NCBI RefSeq assembly: GCF_000269985.1
Contig: NC_016109.1
Coordinates: forward strand, 6,475,001 to 6,539,000
Length of the DNA stretch: 64,000 bases
Source of the DNA: Kitasatospora setae KM-6054
GTDB lineage: Bacteria; Actinomycetota; Actinomycetes; Streptomycetales; Streptomycetaceae
Reading direction: 5' to 3'
In this document: positions 16,184-23,943 of the stretch, one piece after another
Layout of the letters: each line of letters opens with the position of its first letter
How positions within the stretch are numbered: the stretch's first letter is position 1
Program-made: the position numbers and the translations under genes
The notes under the pieces: model-generated
What the model saw: the letters and a program-made list of their open reading frames with translations, nothing else
Told to the model about the DNA's origin: nothing
Database searches by the model: none

Positions 16184-16828
16184 TCAAGCTCCCAGGTAGC
16201 GTAAGACGGCGAGCACGCGGCGGTGGTCTCCCGCCTCCTGCTGCAGATCGAATTTCATGAAGATGCTGCGGATGTACTTCTCCACCGCCGCCGTGCCGAT
16301 CGTCAGATCGGCCGCGATCCCGGCGTTGGAACGGCCCTCCGCCATGGCCGTGAGGACTTCCCGTTCGCGCGGCGTCAGGGTGGCCAGCGGGTCCCGCTGC
16401 CGGCTGCTGGCCAGCAGTTGCTTGACCACCTCCGGGTCGATGACCGTCTCGCCCGCGGCGACCCGGCGCAGCGCGTCCACGAACTCCTCGGCGTCCGACA
16501 CCCGGTCCTTGAGCAGGTAGCCGACCCCGTTGTCGTTGGTGTTGACCAGGTCGACGGCGTAGCGCTCCTCGACGTAGTGCGAGAGCACCAGGACGGCGGT
16601 CTCCGGCCAGCGGGCGCGTACCGCCAGTGCGGCGCGCAGGCCCTCGTCCAGGAAGGTGGGCGGCATCCGGACGTCCGTCACGCAGGCGTCCGGCCGGTGT
16701 TCGGCCACCGCGCGCAGGAGTTGCTCGCCGTCGCCGACCGAGGCGACCACGTCGATCCCCTGCTCGCTGAGCAGCAGTTCGATGCCCTGGCGCAGCAGCG
16801 CGGAGTCCTCGGCCAGTACTACCCGCAC
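16184..16828 (-). CDS. NarL/LuxR-type response regulator
   Basis: The 214-residue protein has a receiver domain (about residues 1-120): acidic pocket AED near residue 8, phospho-acceptor Asp in CVTDVRMPP, and the Lys in YLLKDRV. A LuxR-type HTH follows (about 145-210, LTPREREVLTAMAEGRSNAGIA). GTG 16828 overlaps the kinase stop codon by 10 bases, so the pair is translationally coupled. Its probable targets carry the GGGGTAGGG palindromes at 14180 and 18267, which would make it autoregulatory and a controller of both DUF4097 operons. A TTA leucine codon occurs in frame near the end (16202-16204), so translation may depend on the bldA tRNA and be late in growth. Confidence 0.92.
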   Translation of the reverse strand: MRVVLAEDSALLRQGIELLLSEQGIDVVASVGDGEQLLRAVAEHRPDACVTDVRMPPTFLDEGLRAALAVRARWPETAVLVLSHYVEERYAVDLVNTNDNGVGYLLKDRVSDAEEFVDALRRVAAGETVIDPEVVKQLLASSRQRDPLATLTPREREVLTAMAEGRSNAGIAADLTIGTAAVEKYIRSIFMKFDLQQEAGDHRRVLAVLRYLGA

Positions 16829-18192
16829 GGCAATTCCACCTCGATCACGGTCGGTCCACCCACCGGACTGCTCAGCCGGAACCGCCCGTCCACCCCGGAC
16901 ACCCGGTCCGCCAGACCGGACAGACCCGTGCCGGCCGCGAGGTCGGCTCCGCCGCGTCCGTCGTCGCCCACTGTAACGTCCACACGGTCGCCCTCCCGGT
17001 GGATCTCCACCCAAGCCCGGGTCGCCCGGGCGTGCTTGGCGACGTTGGTGAGCGCCTCGGTCACCGTGAAGTAGGCGACCGCCTCGACGGTGGAGGAGGG
17101 GCGCGGCTCCACCCGGACGTCGAGGCGCACCGGCACCGGAGCCAGGGCGGCCACCGCGGAGAGCGCCGCCGCCAGGCCGCGGTCGGTCAGCACCGGTGGG
17201 TGCAGGCCGCGGGCCAGGTTGCGCAACTCGGTGATGGCGCTGAGGGTTTCCCGCCGGGCGTCCTCGACCAGCTTGCCGGTCTCGTGGTCACCGGCCTTCT
17301 TCAACCGCGAGCTGGCCCGGCCCAGGGTGATCGACATCGCCACCAGCCGCTGCTGGGCGCCGTCGTGCAGGTCCCGCTCGATCCGTCTGCGCTCCGCCTC
17401 GGCGGCGTCCACCACCCGGGCCCGACTTTCCGTCAGGTCGTCGACCCGCTGCTGCAGCGCCATGCCCCGGGGCCGGGAGAGCAGGGCGACGGCCAGCGCG
17501 GTGTCCAGCGCCAGCAGCAGTCTGACGACCAGCGGGGAGAGGACCGCGCCGACCAGCAGCGCCACCGCCGCGACCAGCAGCGCCCGGGGCAGCGAGTCCA
17601 CCAGGAACGGCCCGAGCCGGGCCTGCCCGCCGGGCAGGCCCCGGTAGTAGGCCGGAAGCAGCACCAGGGTCAGCGGCACGGCCCAGGTCAGCGCCACCCC
17701 GACCACGGTCACCACCGCCACCGGCATCAGCAGGACGAAGTAGCCGATCAGCCGCCAGGTGCAGAGGTTGTGGACCAGCGACCGCAGCGACGCGACCAAC
17801 CGCCACGAACAGACCGGCGCCGGCAGCTCGTCGAGCTCCAGCCCGCAGGTCACGGCGAACCGGGCGCGCTCGAGGGCGGCCAGCCGGAACAGCGCCCACC
17901 CCGCCGCCACCACGAGCGGCAGGCCCACCAGGCCGGCCGGCACCAGGCAGACGGCGAGGACCAGCACCACCAGCACGGCCAGTCCCGCCGACGCCACCAG
18001 AGCGTCGAGGACCAGGTGGACCGACGCCCGCCACAGCACGGGGGAGACCAGCGCGCGCAGCGGATTGCCCGGCACCACCTCGCGGGGTGGCCGGGCGTCC
18101 GTCCGGGCTCTGCCGGTGGCACGGCCGGCGATGTTCTCGGTCAACTGCGTCAGACCCGCTCTCGTGGGCAGTGCGGACGGTGACCAGGTCAC
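16819..18192 (-). CDS. Membrane sensor histidine kinase (HisKA_3 type)
   Basis: The 457-residue protein has a large N-terminal region with four to six hydrophobic segments (about residues 55-245), of the kind annotated as a putative sensor domain in actinomycetes. It is followed by a dimerisation/phospho-acceptor helix with RIERDLHDGAQQRLVA (about 265-280, the phosphorylated His in LHDG) and a HATPase_c domain ending in VGDDGRGGADLAAGTGLSGLADR. It phosphorylates the co-transcribed NarL-type regulator, whose start overlaps its stop. The operon continues into a DUF4097 protein. A palindrome lies 75-94 bp upstream. The signal is unknown; the family and neighbours suggest cell-envelope state. Confidence 0.92.
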   Translation of the reverse strand: MTWSPSALPTRAGLTQLTENIAGRATGRARTDARPPREVVPGNPLRALVSPVLWRASVHLVLDALVASAGLAVLVVLVLAVCLVPAGLVGLPLVVAAGWALFRLAALERARFAVTCGLELDELPAPVCSWRLVASLRSLVHNLCTWRLIGYFVLLMPVAVVTVVGVALTWAVPLTLVLLPAYYRGLPGGQARLGPFLVDSLPRALLVAAVALLVGAVLSPLVVRLLLALDTALAVALLSRPRGMALQQRVDDLTESRARVVDAAEAERRRIERDLHDGAQQRLVAMSITLGRASSRLKKAGDHETGKLVEDARRETLSAITELRNLARGLHPPVLTDRGLAAALSAVAALAPVPVRLDVRVEPRPSSTVEAVAYFTVTEALTNVAKHARATRAWVEIHREGDRVDVTVGDDGRGGADLAAGTGLSGLADRVSGVDGRFRLSSPVGGPTVIEVELPCG

Positions 18193-18266
18193 CGTCCGCG
18201 CCTCGATCCGTCAAGGCGACGCTACCCACCCCGACCGCCCGTCAGCAGCGAGGAGAACCCACGAGC

Positions 18267-18286
18267 GGGGGTAGGGTTTACCCCCC
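18267..18286. promoter_or_regulatory. Palindromic operator, copy 2, upstream of the two-component operon
   Basis: GGGGGTAGGGTTTACCCCCC lies 75 bp upstream of the kinase start and 60 bp upstream of the divergent small membrane-protein gene. It nearly repeats the sequence at 14180-14198. Its position between divergent genes fits autoregulation. Confidence 0.55.
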
Positions 18287-18345
18287 GTCCGACCGGTGGG
18301 TCCACGCTGCCGACCCGACGCCGCCCGGTGCGACATCGTGGGGAC

Positions 18346-18684
18346 ATGACCGATCGACACTCGAACGCCGCCGACCGCCCCGGCCCGGCCGGCAGGACAG
18401 ACGACATCGAGCAGTTCCTCGTGCACTACGGGGACACCATCGACGACCGGGTCGCCGAGATCGTCGAAGAGGTCCTCGTCGAGCAGCTGGAGCACCACCG
18501 GCGCGACGTCGTGCTGCCGGTCACCGTCGCGCTCCTGGCGGCCACCGCCGTCTCCCTGGCGCTCATGTGGTGGAGCCCGTGGACCGTCCCCCTGGTCTGG
18601 GCCGCCACCACCGTCATCTGCGTTTCGCTGTCCCGGACCGCCCGGAACCCGCGCCGCTCGGCGGCCGGCTCGGGGTTGGCGTAG
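18346..18684 (+). CDS. Small two-helix membrane protein
   Basis: I do not recognise a named family. The 112-residue product has an acidic, charged N-terminal half with an amphipathic helix (DIEQFLVHYGDTIDDRVAEIVEE) and then two adjacent hydrophobic segments (about residues 60-76 and 80-98), ending in a basic tail. It is divergent from the histidine kinase, and both share the palindrome at 18267-18286, so it may be an accessory or target of that system. The 3' end runs into a stretch that, on the opposite strand, is a fragment of a serine hydrolase, so the last residues may derive from a rearrangement. Confidence 0.7.
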   Translation: MTDRHSNAADRPGPAGRTDDIEQFLVHYGDTIDDRVAEIVEEVLVEQLEHHRRDVVLPVTVALLAATAVSLALMWWSPWTVPLVWAATTVICVSLSRTARNPRRSAAGSGLA

Positions 18685-18815
18685 TAGCCGTCCGAGACCT
18701 GCCGTCCGTCGGCGTCGTGACCGTGCGCGAACGGCCGCCCCTCGGTGTCGGGCCAGCGCGGGTCGAAGCTCGAACCGGTCATGCCCAGCGGCTCGAACAC
18801 CAGCCAGCGGTGCGC
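18672..18815 (-). pseudogene. Fragment of a serine beta-lactamase/D-alanyl-D-alanine carboxypeptidase-like gene
   Basis: One minus-strand frame reads VFEPLGMTGSSFDPRWPDTE then a GYYANPE segment, which is the region just after the active-site Tyr of class C beta-lactamase-like hydrolases. About 45 codons remain; the parts before and after are missing, and the fragment overlaps the end of the gene on the other strand. It is a relic and cannot encode an enzyme. Confidence 0.5.
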
Positions 18816-18827
18816 TTGCCGAACACC

Positions 18828-19048
18828 TCATCCATGCTGGTACTCGTGGAGGGTGCCACCGAGTCGCGTTCGTCGGCGTATGTCCAGGTGGGCGATCCGG
18901 CCCGGGGCGTCGAACGGGGCGGGCAGCGGGTGGAGGGGCGGGCGTTGGTGAGTCCCTGATCCGGCCTGTGCTCGTTTACGAGCAGCCCTCCGTCTGGGCG
19001 CCGGTAGCCCCAGCCTGGATTTTCCCTGGCCAGGCGCAGTAGCAGCAC
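18828..19048 (-). pseudogene. Degenerate IS-type transposase remnant
   Basis: Two frames together recall the C-terminal part of an integrase-core transposase. LLLRLARENPGWGYRR opens the remnant, and NEHRPDQGLTNARP follows after a large internal deletion. A frameshift then leads to DAPGRIAHLDIRRR and the terminal GGTLHEYQHG with a stop at 18828. In intact IS3/IS481-like elements these blocks are separated by the whole catalytic core. No terminal repeats were found. Confidence 0.6.
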
Positions 19049-19205
19049 TCATCGGCAGCAGTCGCAGCATCGCGAACGCGTTCGTCACGCCGCGGAGCTC
19101 GTCTGTCCTGTCAGGGCACCCGACCCGACCGACGAGGCCGGCACCCGGACACCCCCAGCGCAGCGCCTCCCCCCATGGCGGATGAGGTTCTCGGCGAGGG
19201 CACCG

Positions 19206-19332
19206 TTCCGAGCGCCGGTGAGTCAGTGGGCGAACGGGACGGTGCCCCGGGAGCCCGTTCCGGCCCTCGTCGCCGAGGCGCTCTCGCGGCGTCTGGGCCG
19301 CCCCCTCACGCCCGTGGACGCGGGCTTCCCGC
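19206..19332 (+). pseudogene. Fragment of an XRE-like regulator
   Basis: About 40 codons resemble the end of the DNA-binding part of a common Streptomyces regulator (WANGTVPREPVPALVAEALS then RRLGRPLTPVDAGFP). The beginning and the large ligand domain are missing, and the frame then runs into the antisense of the IspH-like gene. It is a relic with no plausible start. Confidence 0.4.
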
Positions 19333-19532
19333 GTCCACCGGCGCGGGGCAGCGTCTACCGCCTCGCCGACCTCGACGAGGTCCGGGGGGAGGAGGTCCAC
19401 CGGGCCGCCTGGCTCCCGCGGCGCCAACCGGCCCGGATCGGCCCGAACTCCGCCGCGGGGCCGCGCCGGGCACCGACGCGGCGCCCGCGGCGCCCCGCTG
19501 GCGGAAGGACGGCGGCGGGGCGCCGGGGACGG

Positions 19533-20609
19533 TCACACCGTGCTGCGCTTCGAGGCCCCGGCCGTGAGGTGGAGGCGCGTCTCGGTGACCACCCGGTGGT
19601 GGACCACGGCGAGCGGTCCCAACCCCGCCAGGACCTCCTCGACCTCGGCCGGCTGGAGCCTGCCGGGAACGAACGGTGCGGTGTTGACCACCGTGACGGT
19701 CGAAGCGTCGCGGAGCCGCTCCGGGGCCAGGTCCTGCCAGCTCCGCAGGGCGACCACCGGGCGGGCGGCCCGTACCGGCGGGGCGGTTCCGGCTCCCAGG
19801 TCCAGGACGAGGTCGCTCGCCGCCACGGCTCCCGCCGTGGCGGCGCGGTTGTCGTCGGCGCGGTAGCACCACTGGTCCGGATGCACGCCGCGGAGGCGGG
19901 GCAGGCGCGCGCGCAGCACGGCGAGGATCTCGGAGGCGGTGCGCACCGACGTGCAGGGCGCCAGCACGAAGGCCGCCGCACCGCTCGGGGGGAGCGCCGT
20001 CCGCCGCGCCGTCTCCACGTCCGGCACCCGCACCCACCGGACGGCGGCCCCGGACTGCCGGAGGCCGCCCGGGGCGGACGGATCGGGGTCGCCGACGAGC
20101 AGCACGGTGTCGCCGTCCGCGGCGAAGGCCCGCGCCGCGGATTCGATCCGGTGCGGCAGCGGGCACGCGTGCTGCCCGCCGCGGGCGGGGCGCGGAACCG
20201 GGCCCGGCACCGCGCCCCGCCCCTCCCGGCAGTCGGCGACGACGGCCGGGACGAACAGCCGGCGCGTGCGCACGACGGCGCTCCAGTCGGCGACCGCCTG
20301 CCGGACCTGCCCGATCCAGCGCGGCGGAGCGGCGGCGGCGAGGCCCAGGGCTTCGCCGCCCGGCATCGTGAAGGTGGTGGCGACCAGCGTCGCCGACTCC
20401 TCCGGCGGCGTCCCGCCGATGTCCCTGCGGTCCGCCGTCCCCAGTTCGGACGGAACGCCCGCACGCTCCAGGTGCGCCTGGAGCAAGGGGGCGGCCGGGC
20501 AGTCGACCCGGCCCCGGTCCGGGTGCCAGAAGCCGGACAGCGTCACCACCCCGTCGTTCAGGACGAGCCCTGTCGGGAGTTCGCAGGTCGTCTTCGATCG
20601 CGCAACCAC
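19533..20609 (-). CDS. IspH-like iron-sulfur protein (divergent HMBPP-reductase homologue)
   Basis: The 358-residue protein has the length and order of motifs of IspH (LytB), the 4Fe-4S enzyme that makes isoprene units from HMBPP, but many active-site positions differ. The central cysteine motif is kept as HACPLPHR (Cys149, E. coli Cys96) and the third as QWCYRADDNR (Cys248, E. coli Cys197). A candidate for the first is Cys37 in VDCPAAP. The regions matching SAHG, the catalytic Glu (HPEVEG) and the SSNS motif are replaced (DPDPSAPGG, GAGTAPP). It therefore probably keeps the fold and cluster but acts on another substrate, perhaps in a reductive step of the nearby acyl pathway. GTG 20609 has an AAGGAGA site. 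It lies downstream of the acyl operon on the same strand. Confidence 0.68.
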   Translation of the reverse strand: MVARSKTTCELPTGLVLNDGVVTLSGFWHPDRGRVDCPAAPLLQAHLERAGVPSELGTADRRDIGGTPPEESATLVATTFTMPGGEALGLAAAAPPRWIGQVRQAVADWSAVVRTRRLFVPAVVADCREGRGAVPGPVPRPARGGQHACPLPHRIESAARAFAADGDTVLLVGDPDPSAPGGLRQSGAAVRWVRVPDVETARRTALPPSGAAAFVLAPCTSVRTASEILAVLRARLPRLRGVHPDQWCYRADDNRAATAGAVAASDLVLDLGAGTAPPVRAARPVVALRSWQDLAPERLRDASTVTVVNTAPFVPGRLQPAEVEEVLAGLGPLAVVHHRVVTETRLHLTAGASKRSTV

Positions 20610-21145
20610 GGTTGTCCGTCTCCTTCGCCGAGTCGATGTCCTCGCGGAACCCCGTGACTTTTCGTCGTGGGGACCGGATCGGTCGGGTCGGCCGGAGCGG
20701 AGCGGGTGTTTCCGGTCAGCGGGTTCTGGCGGCACGGACCGTTCGTGGTCGTGCGGAGGCCGTTTCGTTCCGGTTCGGGTGGGTGCCGATGCTCCTTCCG
20801 GTCCTCTTTCCGACCGGGTCACCGCAGTCCTGTGCGTCGGCGGAGCCCCTGCGGGACCGCGTGAAGTCGGCCGGATCGCACCGCCGCCCGAGGGCACGGC
20901 CTCCCCGGTCCGGACCGCCGGGCGGCCCTCGGGCCGGATCCTCCGGGCCGCGCCGGGGGCGCACGGTGGGCCAGTGCGTCGGCACCCCGAACGCCGCGGC
21001 CCGGGGGTCCGGGACGAGTCGGGGCCGCTGTGTCGGGACGGTGGCTTCGCGGACCTGTTCGCCTCCCGCCGGAGCCCGGCGCGGTCTTCCGCGCACCGCC
21101 GGTGGTCGTCGGCGTCCCGTCTCCGCGCCGGTGGTGCGGCCGTCG
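20610..21145. other. 536 bp intergenic region, no gene recognised
   Basis: The region lies between the ThiS-like gene and the IspH-like gene, both on the minus strand, and should hold the promoter of the latter. Its open frames have no coding-like composition or start signals. I see no clear hairpin or operator. Confidence 0.5.
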
Positions 21146-21412
21146 TCAGCCGCCGGAGATGGAGGTGAGGATCTCCACCCGGTCCCGGTCGGCGACCGGG
21201 AGGTCGAGGCCGTCGTCGGTGAGCAGGTCGCCGCCGCGCAGGAGGCGGTGGTGGCGCCGCAGGGCGCCGCGGTCGTCCAGCAGGACGGCGCCCAGGGCGG
21301 GGTGTTCGCGGGCGAGGTGGGCCAGGGCCGCGCGGACGGTGGGGGCGTCGACGGGGATCTCCCGGCGGTAGTCGGCGAAGCGCAGCAGGGAGCCGGCGCA
21401 GACGATGATCAT
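21146..21412 (-). CDS. MoaD/ThiS-family ubiquitin-like sulfur-carrier protein
   Basis: The 88-residue protein has the beta-grasp pattern of MoaD/ThiS proteins and ends in the required Gly-Gly (EILTSISGG). Members are adenylated at the C-terminus by a MoeB/ThiF-type enzyme and loaded with sulfur as a thiocarboxylate. This sulfur goes to molybdopterin, thiamine, cysteine or, in some antibiotic pathways, a natural product. The start ATG overlaps the stop of the double-hotdog gene (ATGA), so it is the last member of the acyl operon (ACP, acyl-CoA oxidase, ligase, hotdog). No MoaE, ThiG or activating enzyme is in the window; activation would have to come from housekeeping genes. A biosynthetic sulfur transfer is therefore an inference from position. 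Confidence 0.82.
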   Translation of the reverse strand: MIIVCAGSLLRFADYRREIPVDAPTVRAALAHLAREHPALGAVLLDDRGALRRHHRLLRGGDLLTDDGLDLPVADRDRVEILTSISGG

Positions 21413-22260
21413 CGGTGCTCCTGTGGGGTGGGCACGGGGTGGAAGGTCTCGACGGCGGTCGCGTGGGTCTCGCCGCGCGCGGAGACGATGCGGTGGCTGA
21501 AGGCCGGCCCTTCGGGTCGCAGGTGCGCGGTGGTGCGGACGGTGGCGCTCTCCAGGAACCCGAGGGGTCGGTGGATGTCGAAGTCCAGGCTGCGCAGCGG
21601 GCGGGCCCAGGTGGACCGCAGCAGGGGACGGGTGTCGGCGTGGGCGAGGAGGAGCTCGTCCCGGGCGGCGGCGAACAGGTCGGGGACGGGGACGAAGGTC
21701 CACTGGTCGCCGACCTCGCACAGGTGCCGGTGGAGGGTGAAGGGGTGGGTGTGTTCGACGACCGGCCCGCCCTCGGCGGCCAGGCGGTCGAGGGCGGCGG
21801 GGACGGGCGAGTGGCGGCGGGGTGCGCCGCGGTGGTCGGCGGGGAGCCGGTCGAGCAGGGCGGCGGGCATCGGGCCGAGGCCCGCGCCGCACAGGACGGC
21901 CGGGTCGAGGTGGGAGACCCCCGCGGTGAGGCGGACCTCGGCGATCTGCCGTCCGGCCAGGGAGACGGTGGTGTCGCAGCTCAGGGCGGTGTCGCGGGGG
22001 CGGCGGAAGACCACGGTGGTGGCGGTCTCGAAGGCGGCCGCCCCGGTGTAGCGGGAGGGGACGGGGTAGCGCAGTTCGGCGGTGGACAGCGGGAAGCCGA
22101 TCCCGTGGGTGTGCATCAGCTCCGCGATCGGCACCAGGTGCTCCTCGCACCAGGCGGCCCATCCGGCGATGGCCAGGGCCAGCAGCGCCCGCGGGTGAAA
22201 GCCGGTCTCGCCGTACAGGGTGGGGTTGCTGCGGACGCGTTCGACGGTGGTGGCGGCCAT
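21409..22260 (-). CDS. Double-hotdog protein, probable acyl thioesterase/acyl-transfer enzyme
   Basis: The 283-residue product looks like two hotdog folds in tandem (about residues 15-135 and 150-275), similar in layout to FAT-type acyl-ACP thioesterases and other double-hotdog enzymes. The first half has the hotdog-like helix in YGETGFHPRALLALAIAGWAAW, and the second has HPFTLHRHLCEVGDQWTF and a matching AARDELLLAHA helix. I cannot assign catalytic residues. It sits 42 bp after the fatty acyl-AMP ligase and overlaps the ThiS-like gene by four bases, so it likely works on an acyl-ACP made by that set: hydrolysis, transfer, hydration or dehydration are all possible. Confidence 0.6.
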   Translation of the reverse strand: MAATTVERVRSNPTLYGETGFHPRALLALAIAGWAAWCEEHLVPIAELMHTHGIGFPLSTAELRYPVPSRYTGAAAFETATTVVFRRPRDTALSCDTTVSLAGRQIAEVRLTAGVSHLDPAVLCGAGLGPMPAALLDRLPADHRGAPRRHSPVPAALDRLAAEGGPVVEHTHPFTLHRHLCEVGDQWTFVPVPDLFAAARDELLLAHADTRPLLRSTWARPLRSLDFDIHRPLGFLESATVRTTAHLRPEGPAFSHRIVSARGETHATAVETFHPVPTPQEHR

Positions 22261-22302
22261 CCGGGGCTCCTGGTGGTGGGGTCGGTGCCGGGCGGGTCGG
22301 TT

Positions 22303-23943
22303 TCAGGTGAGGCGGGTGTCGGCGAGCCGGGCGCGGGCCGTGGCGCGCTGCCACTTGCCGCTGCTGGTGCGGGGGATCCAGCCGGGCGGGGCGAGCCGGA
22401 CCTCCACCTCGGCGAGGCCGGTCTGCTCGCGCACCGCCGCGGTCAGCAGCTGCCGCAGCTCCGGGGTCCGTTCGGCGGGCAGGGTTTCGGCGACCAGGAC
22501 CAGGTGCTCGCCGGGTTCGGTGGGCTCCACCGCGAAGGCCACGCAGCGGCCCCGGTGCACGCCGGGCACGGAGCGGGCGGCGGCTTCGACGTCCTCGGGG
22601 AAGTGGTTGACCCCGCGCACGATGATCATGTCCTTGGCGCGGCCGGCGACGAACAGCTCGCCGTCCAGCAGGAATCCCAGGTCGCCGGTGCGCAGCCAGG
22701 GGCCGTCGAACAGCTCCCGGGTGGCCTCGGGGTGCCGGTGGTAGCCGGTGGTGAGCATCGGTCCTTGGAGCTGGACCTCGCCGAGGGTGCCGTCCGGGCA
22801 CGGCCGGCCGCGGGGGTCGGCGATCCGCAGGCGCAGGTCCTCGACCGGGGTGCCGACCGAGGCCAGGGCCTTGCCGCCGGGCGCGTCCGGCGGGAGGAGC
22901 CGGGCCCGGCCGTGGTCGGCCAGCAGGGCCCGGTCGAGGTGCTCCACCCGCGGGCGGGGGCCCGGCCGGGCCATGGTCGCCACCAGGGTGGCCTCGGCCA
23001 GGCCGTAGGCGGGGCGGACCAGGTGCGGGCGGGCGCCGGCGGGGGCGAGGGCCCGGTCGAAGGAGTCCAGGGTGGCGGGGCGGACGGGTTCCGCGCCGTT
23101 GACGCCCAGCCGCAGGGCGGTCAGGTCGAGTTCCGCGACGGCGCGCGGGTCCGCGGCGGCGGCTTCGGCCAGGCGGTCGTAGAAGAAGTTCGGCCCGGCG
23201 GTGGCGGTGCCCCGTTGTTCGGCGAGGTGGCGCAGGAAGCGCAGCGGGGAGCGCATCGCGGTCATCGGGGCGAACTGGTGCTGGTCGCCGCCGTGCAGCA
23301 GCTGCGCCAGGGCGGTGACCAGGCCGAAGTCGTGGAAGTGCGGCATCCAGCCCACCCAGGTGTCCCGGGTGGTGATTCCCCAGGACCGGGCGGTGGACCG
23401 GACGCCGTGCAGGTAGGCCCGGTGGGTGAGGCGCACCCCCTTGGGGGCGCTGGTGCTGCCGGAGGTCAGCTGCAGCACGGCCAGGGCGTCGGCCCTGCCG
23501 GAGCCGTGGTGCGGCCGGGCGCCCCGCTCGTCCAGCGGGATCACTGCCAGCCCCGGCCGCAGGGCGCGCAGCCGGTCCGCGCAGTCCCGGTAGGAGGGCG
23601 CCACCAGCAGGTGGCGGATGCCGCCCGCGTCCAGCAGGGGGACCAGCCGCTCGGCCCGGGTCCGCGCGTCGCCCCACGGCAGCGGCAGGACGGCGGCGGC
23701 GCAGCCGGTGCGCAGGACGCCGAAGAAGGCGGTGAAGAACGCCGGGCCGGTCGGGGTGAGCAGGCCCACCACCCGGTCTTCCGGGACGCCCCGGTCGCGC
23801 AGGCCGGCCGCGGACAGGGCCGAGGCGCGGGCCAGTTCGGCGGTGGTGATCCGTTCGCCGGTGTCCGGGAAGGCCAGGAACTTGTCCCCGTGCTCGGCGG
23901 CCTGCTGTTCCAGGGCGGTGACCAGGGTGTCGTCGGCGGTCAT
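22303..23943 (-). CDS. Fatty acyl-AMP ligase (FAAL)
   Basis: The 546-residue enzyme belongs to the adenylate-forming superfamily and activates a fatty acid as acyl-AMP for loading on an acyl carrier protein. Motifs are LTSGSTSAPKG (A3, about residue 155), the FAAL-typical WMPHFHDFGL, LRLGVNGAEPVRP, YGLAEATL, TGDLGFLLDGELFVAGR and the final SSGKWQRA lysine. The WMPHFHDFGL motif points to a FAAL and not a CoA ligase. The gene overlaps the acyl-CoA oxidase stop (ATGA) and belongs to the five-gene acyl operon, whose first gene encodes an ACP, the likely acceptor. In lipopeptide pathways such a ligase-ACP pair supplies the N-terminal fatty acid, but here the NRPS lacks a starter C domain. Confidence 0.9.
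   Translation of the reverse strand: MTADDTLVTALEQQAAEHGDKFLAFPDTGERITTAELARASALSAAGLRDRGVPEDRVVGLLTPTGPAFFTAFFGVLRTGCAAAVLPLPWGDARTRAERLVPLLDAGGIRHLLVAPSYRDCADRLRALRPGLAVIPLDERGARPHHGSGRADALAVLQLTSGSTSAPKGVRLTHRAYLHGVRSTARSWGITTRDTWVGWMPHFHDFGLVTALAQLLHGGDQHQFAPMTAMRSPLRFLRHLAEQRGTATAGPNFFYDRLAEAAAADPRAVAELDLTALRLGVNGAEPVRPATLDSFDRALAPAGARPHLVRPAYGLAEATLVATMARPGPRPRVEHLDRALLADHGRARLLPPDAPGGKALASVGTPVEDLRLRIADPRGRPCPDGTLGEVQLQGPMLTTGYHRHPEATRELFDGPWLRTGDLGFLLDGELFVAGRAKDMIIVRGVNHFPEDVEAAARSVPGVHRGRCVAFAVEPTEPGEHLVLVAETLPAERTPELRQLLTAAVREQTGLAEVEVRLAPPGWIPRTSSGKWQRATARARLADTRLT

Noticed and set aside
19182..20657. Plus-strand 491-residue gene covering the IspH-like locus
   Set aside because: Only a short regulator fragment at its beginning is recognisable; the rest is antisense of the IspH-like gene, which has a proper start and conserved cysteine motifs.
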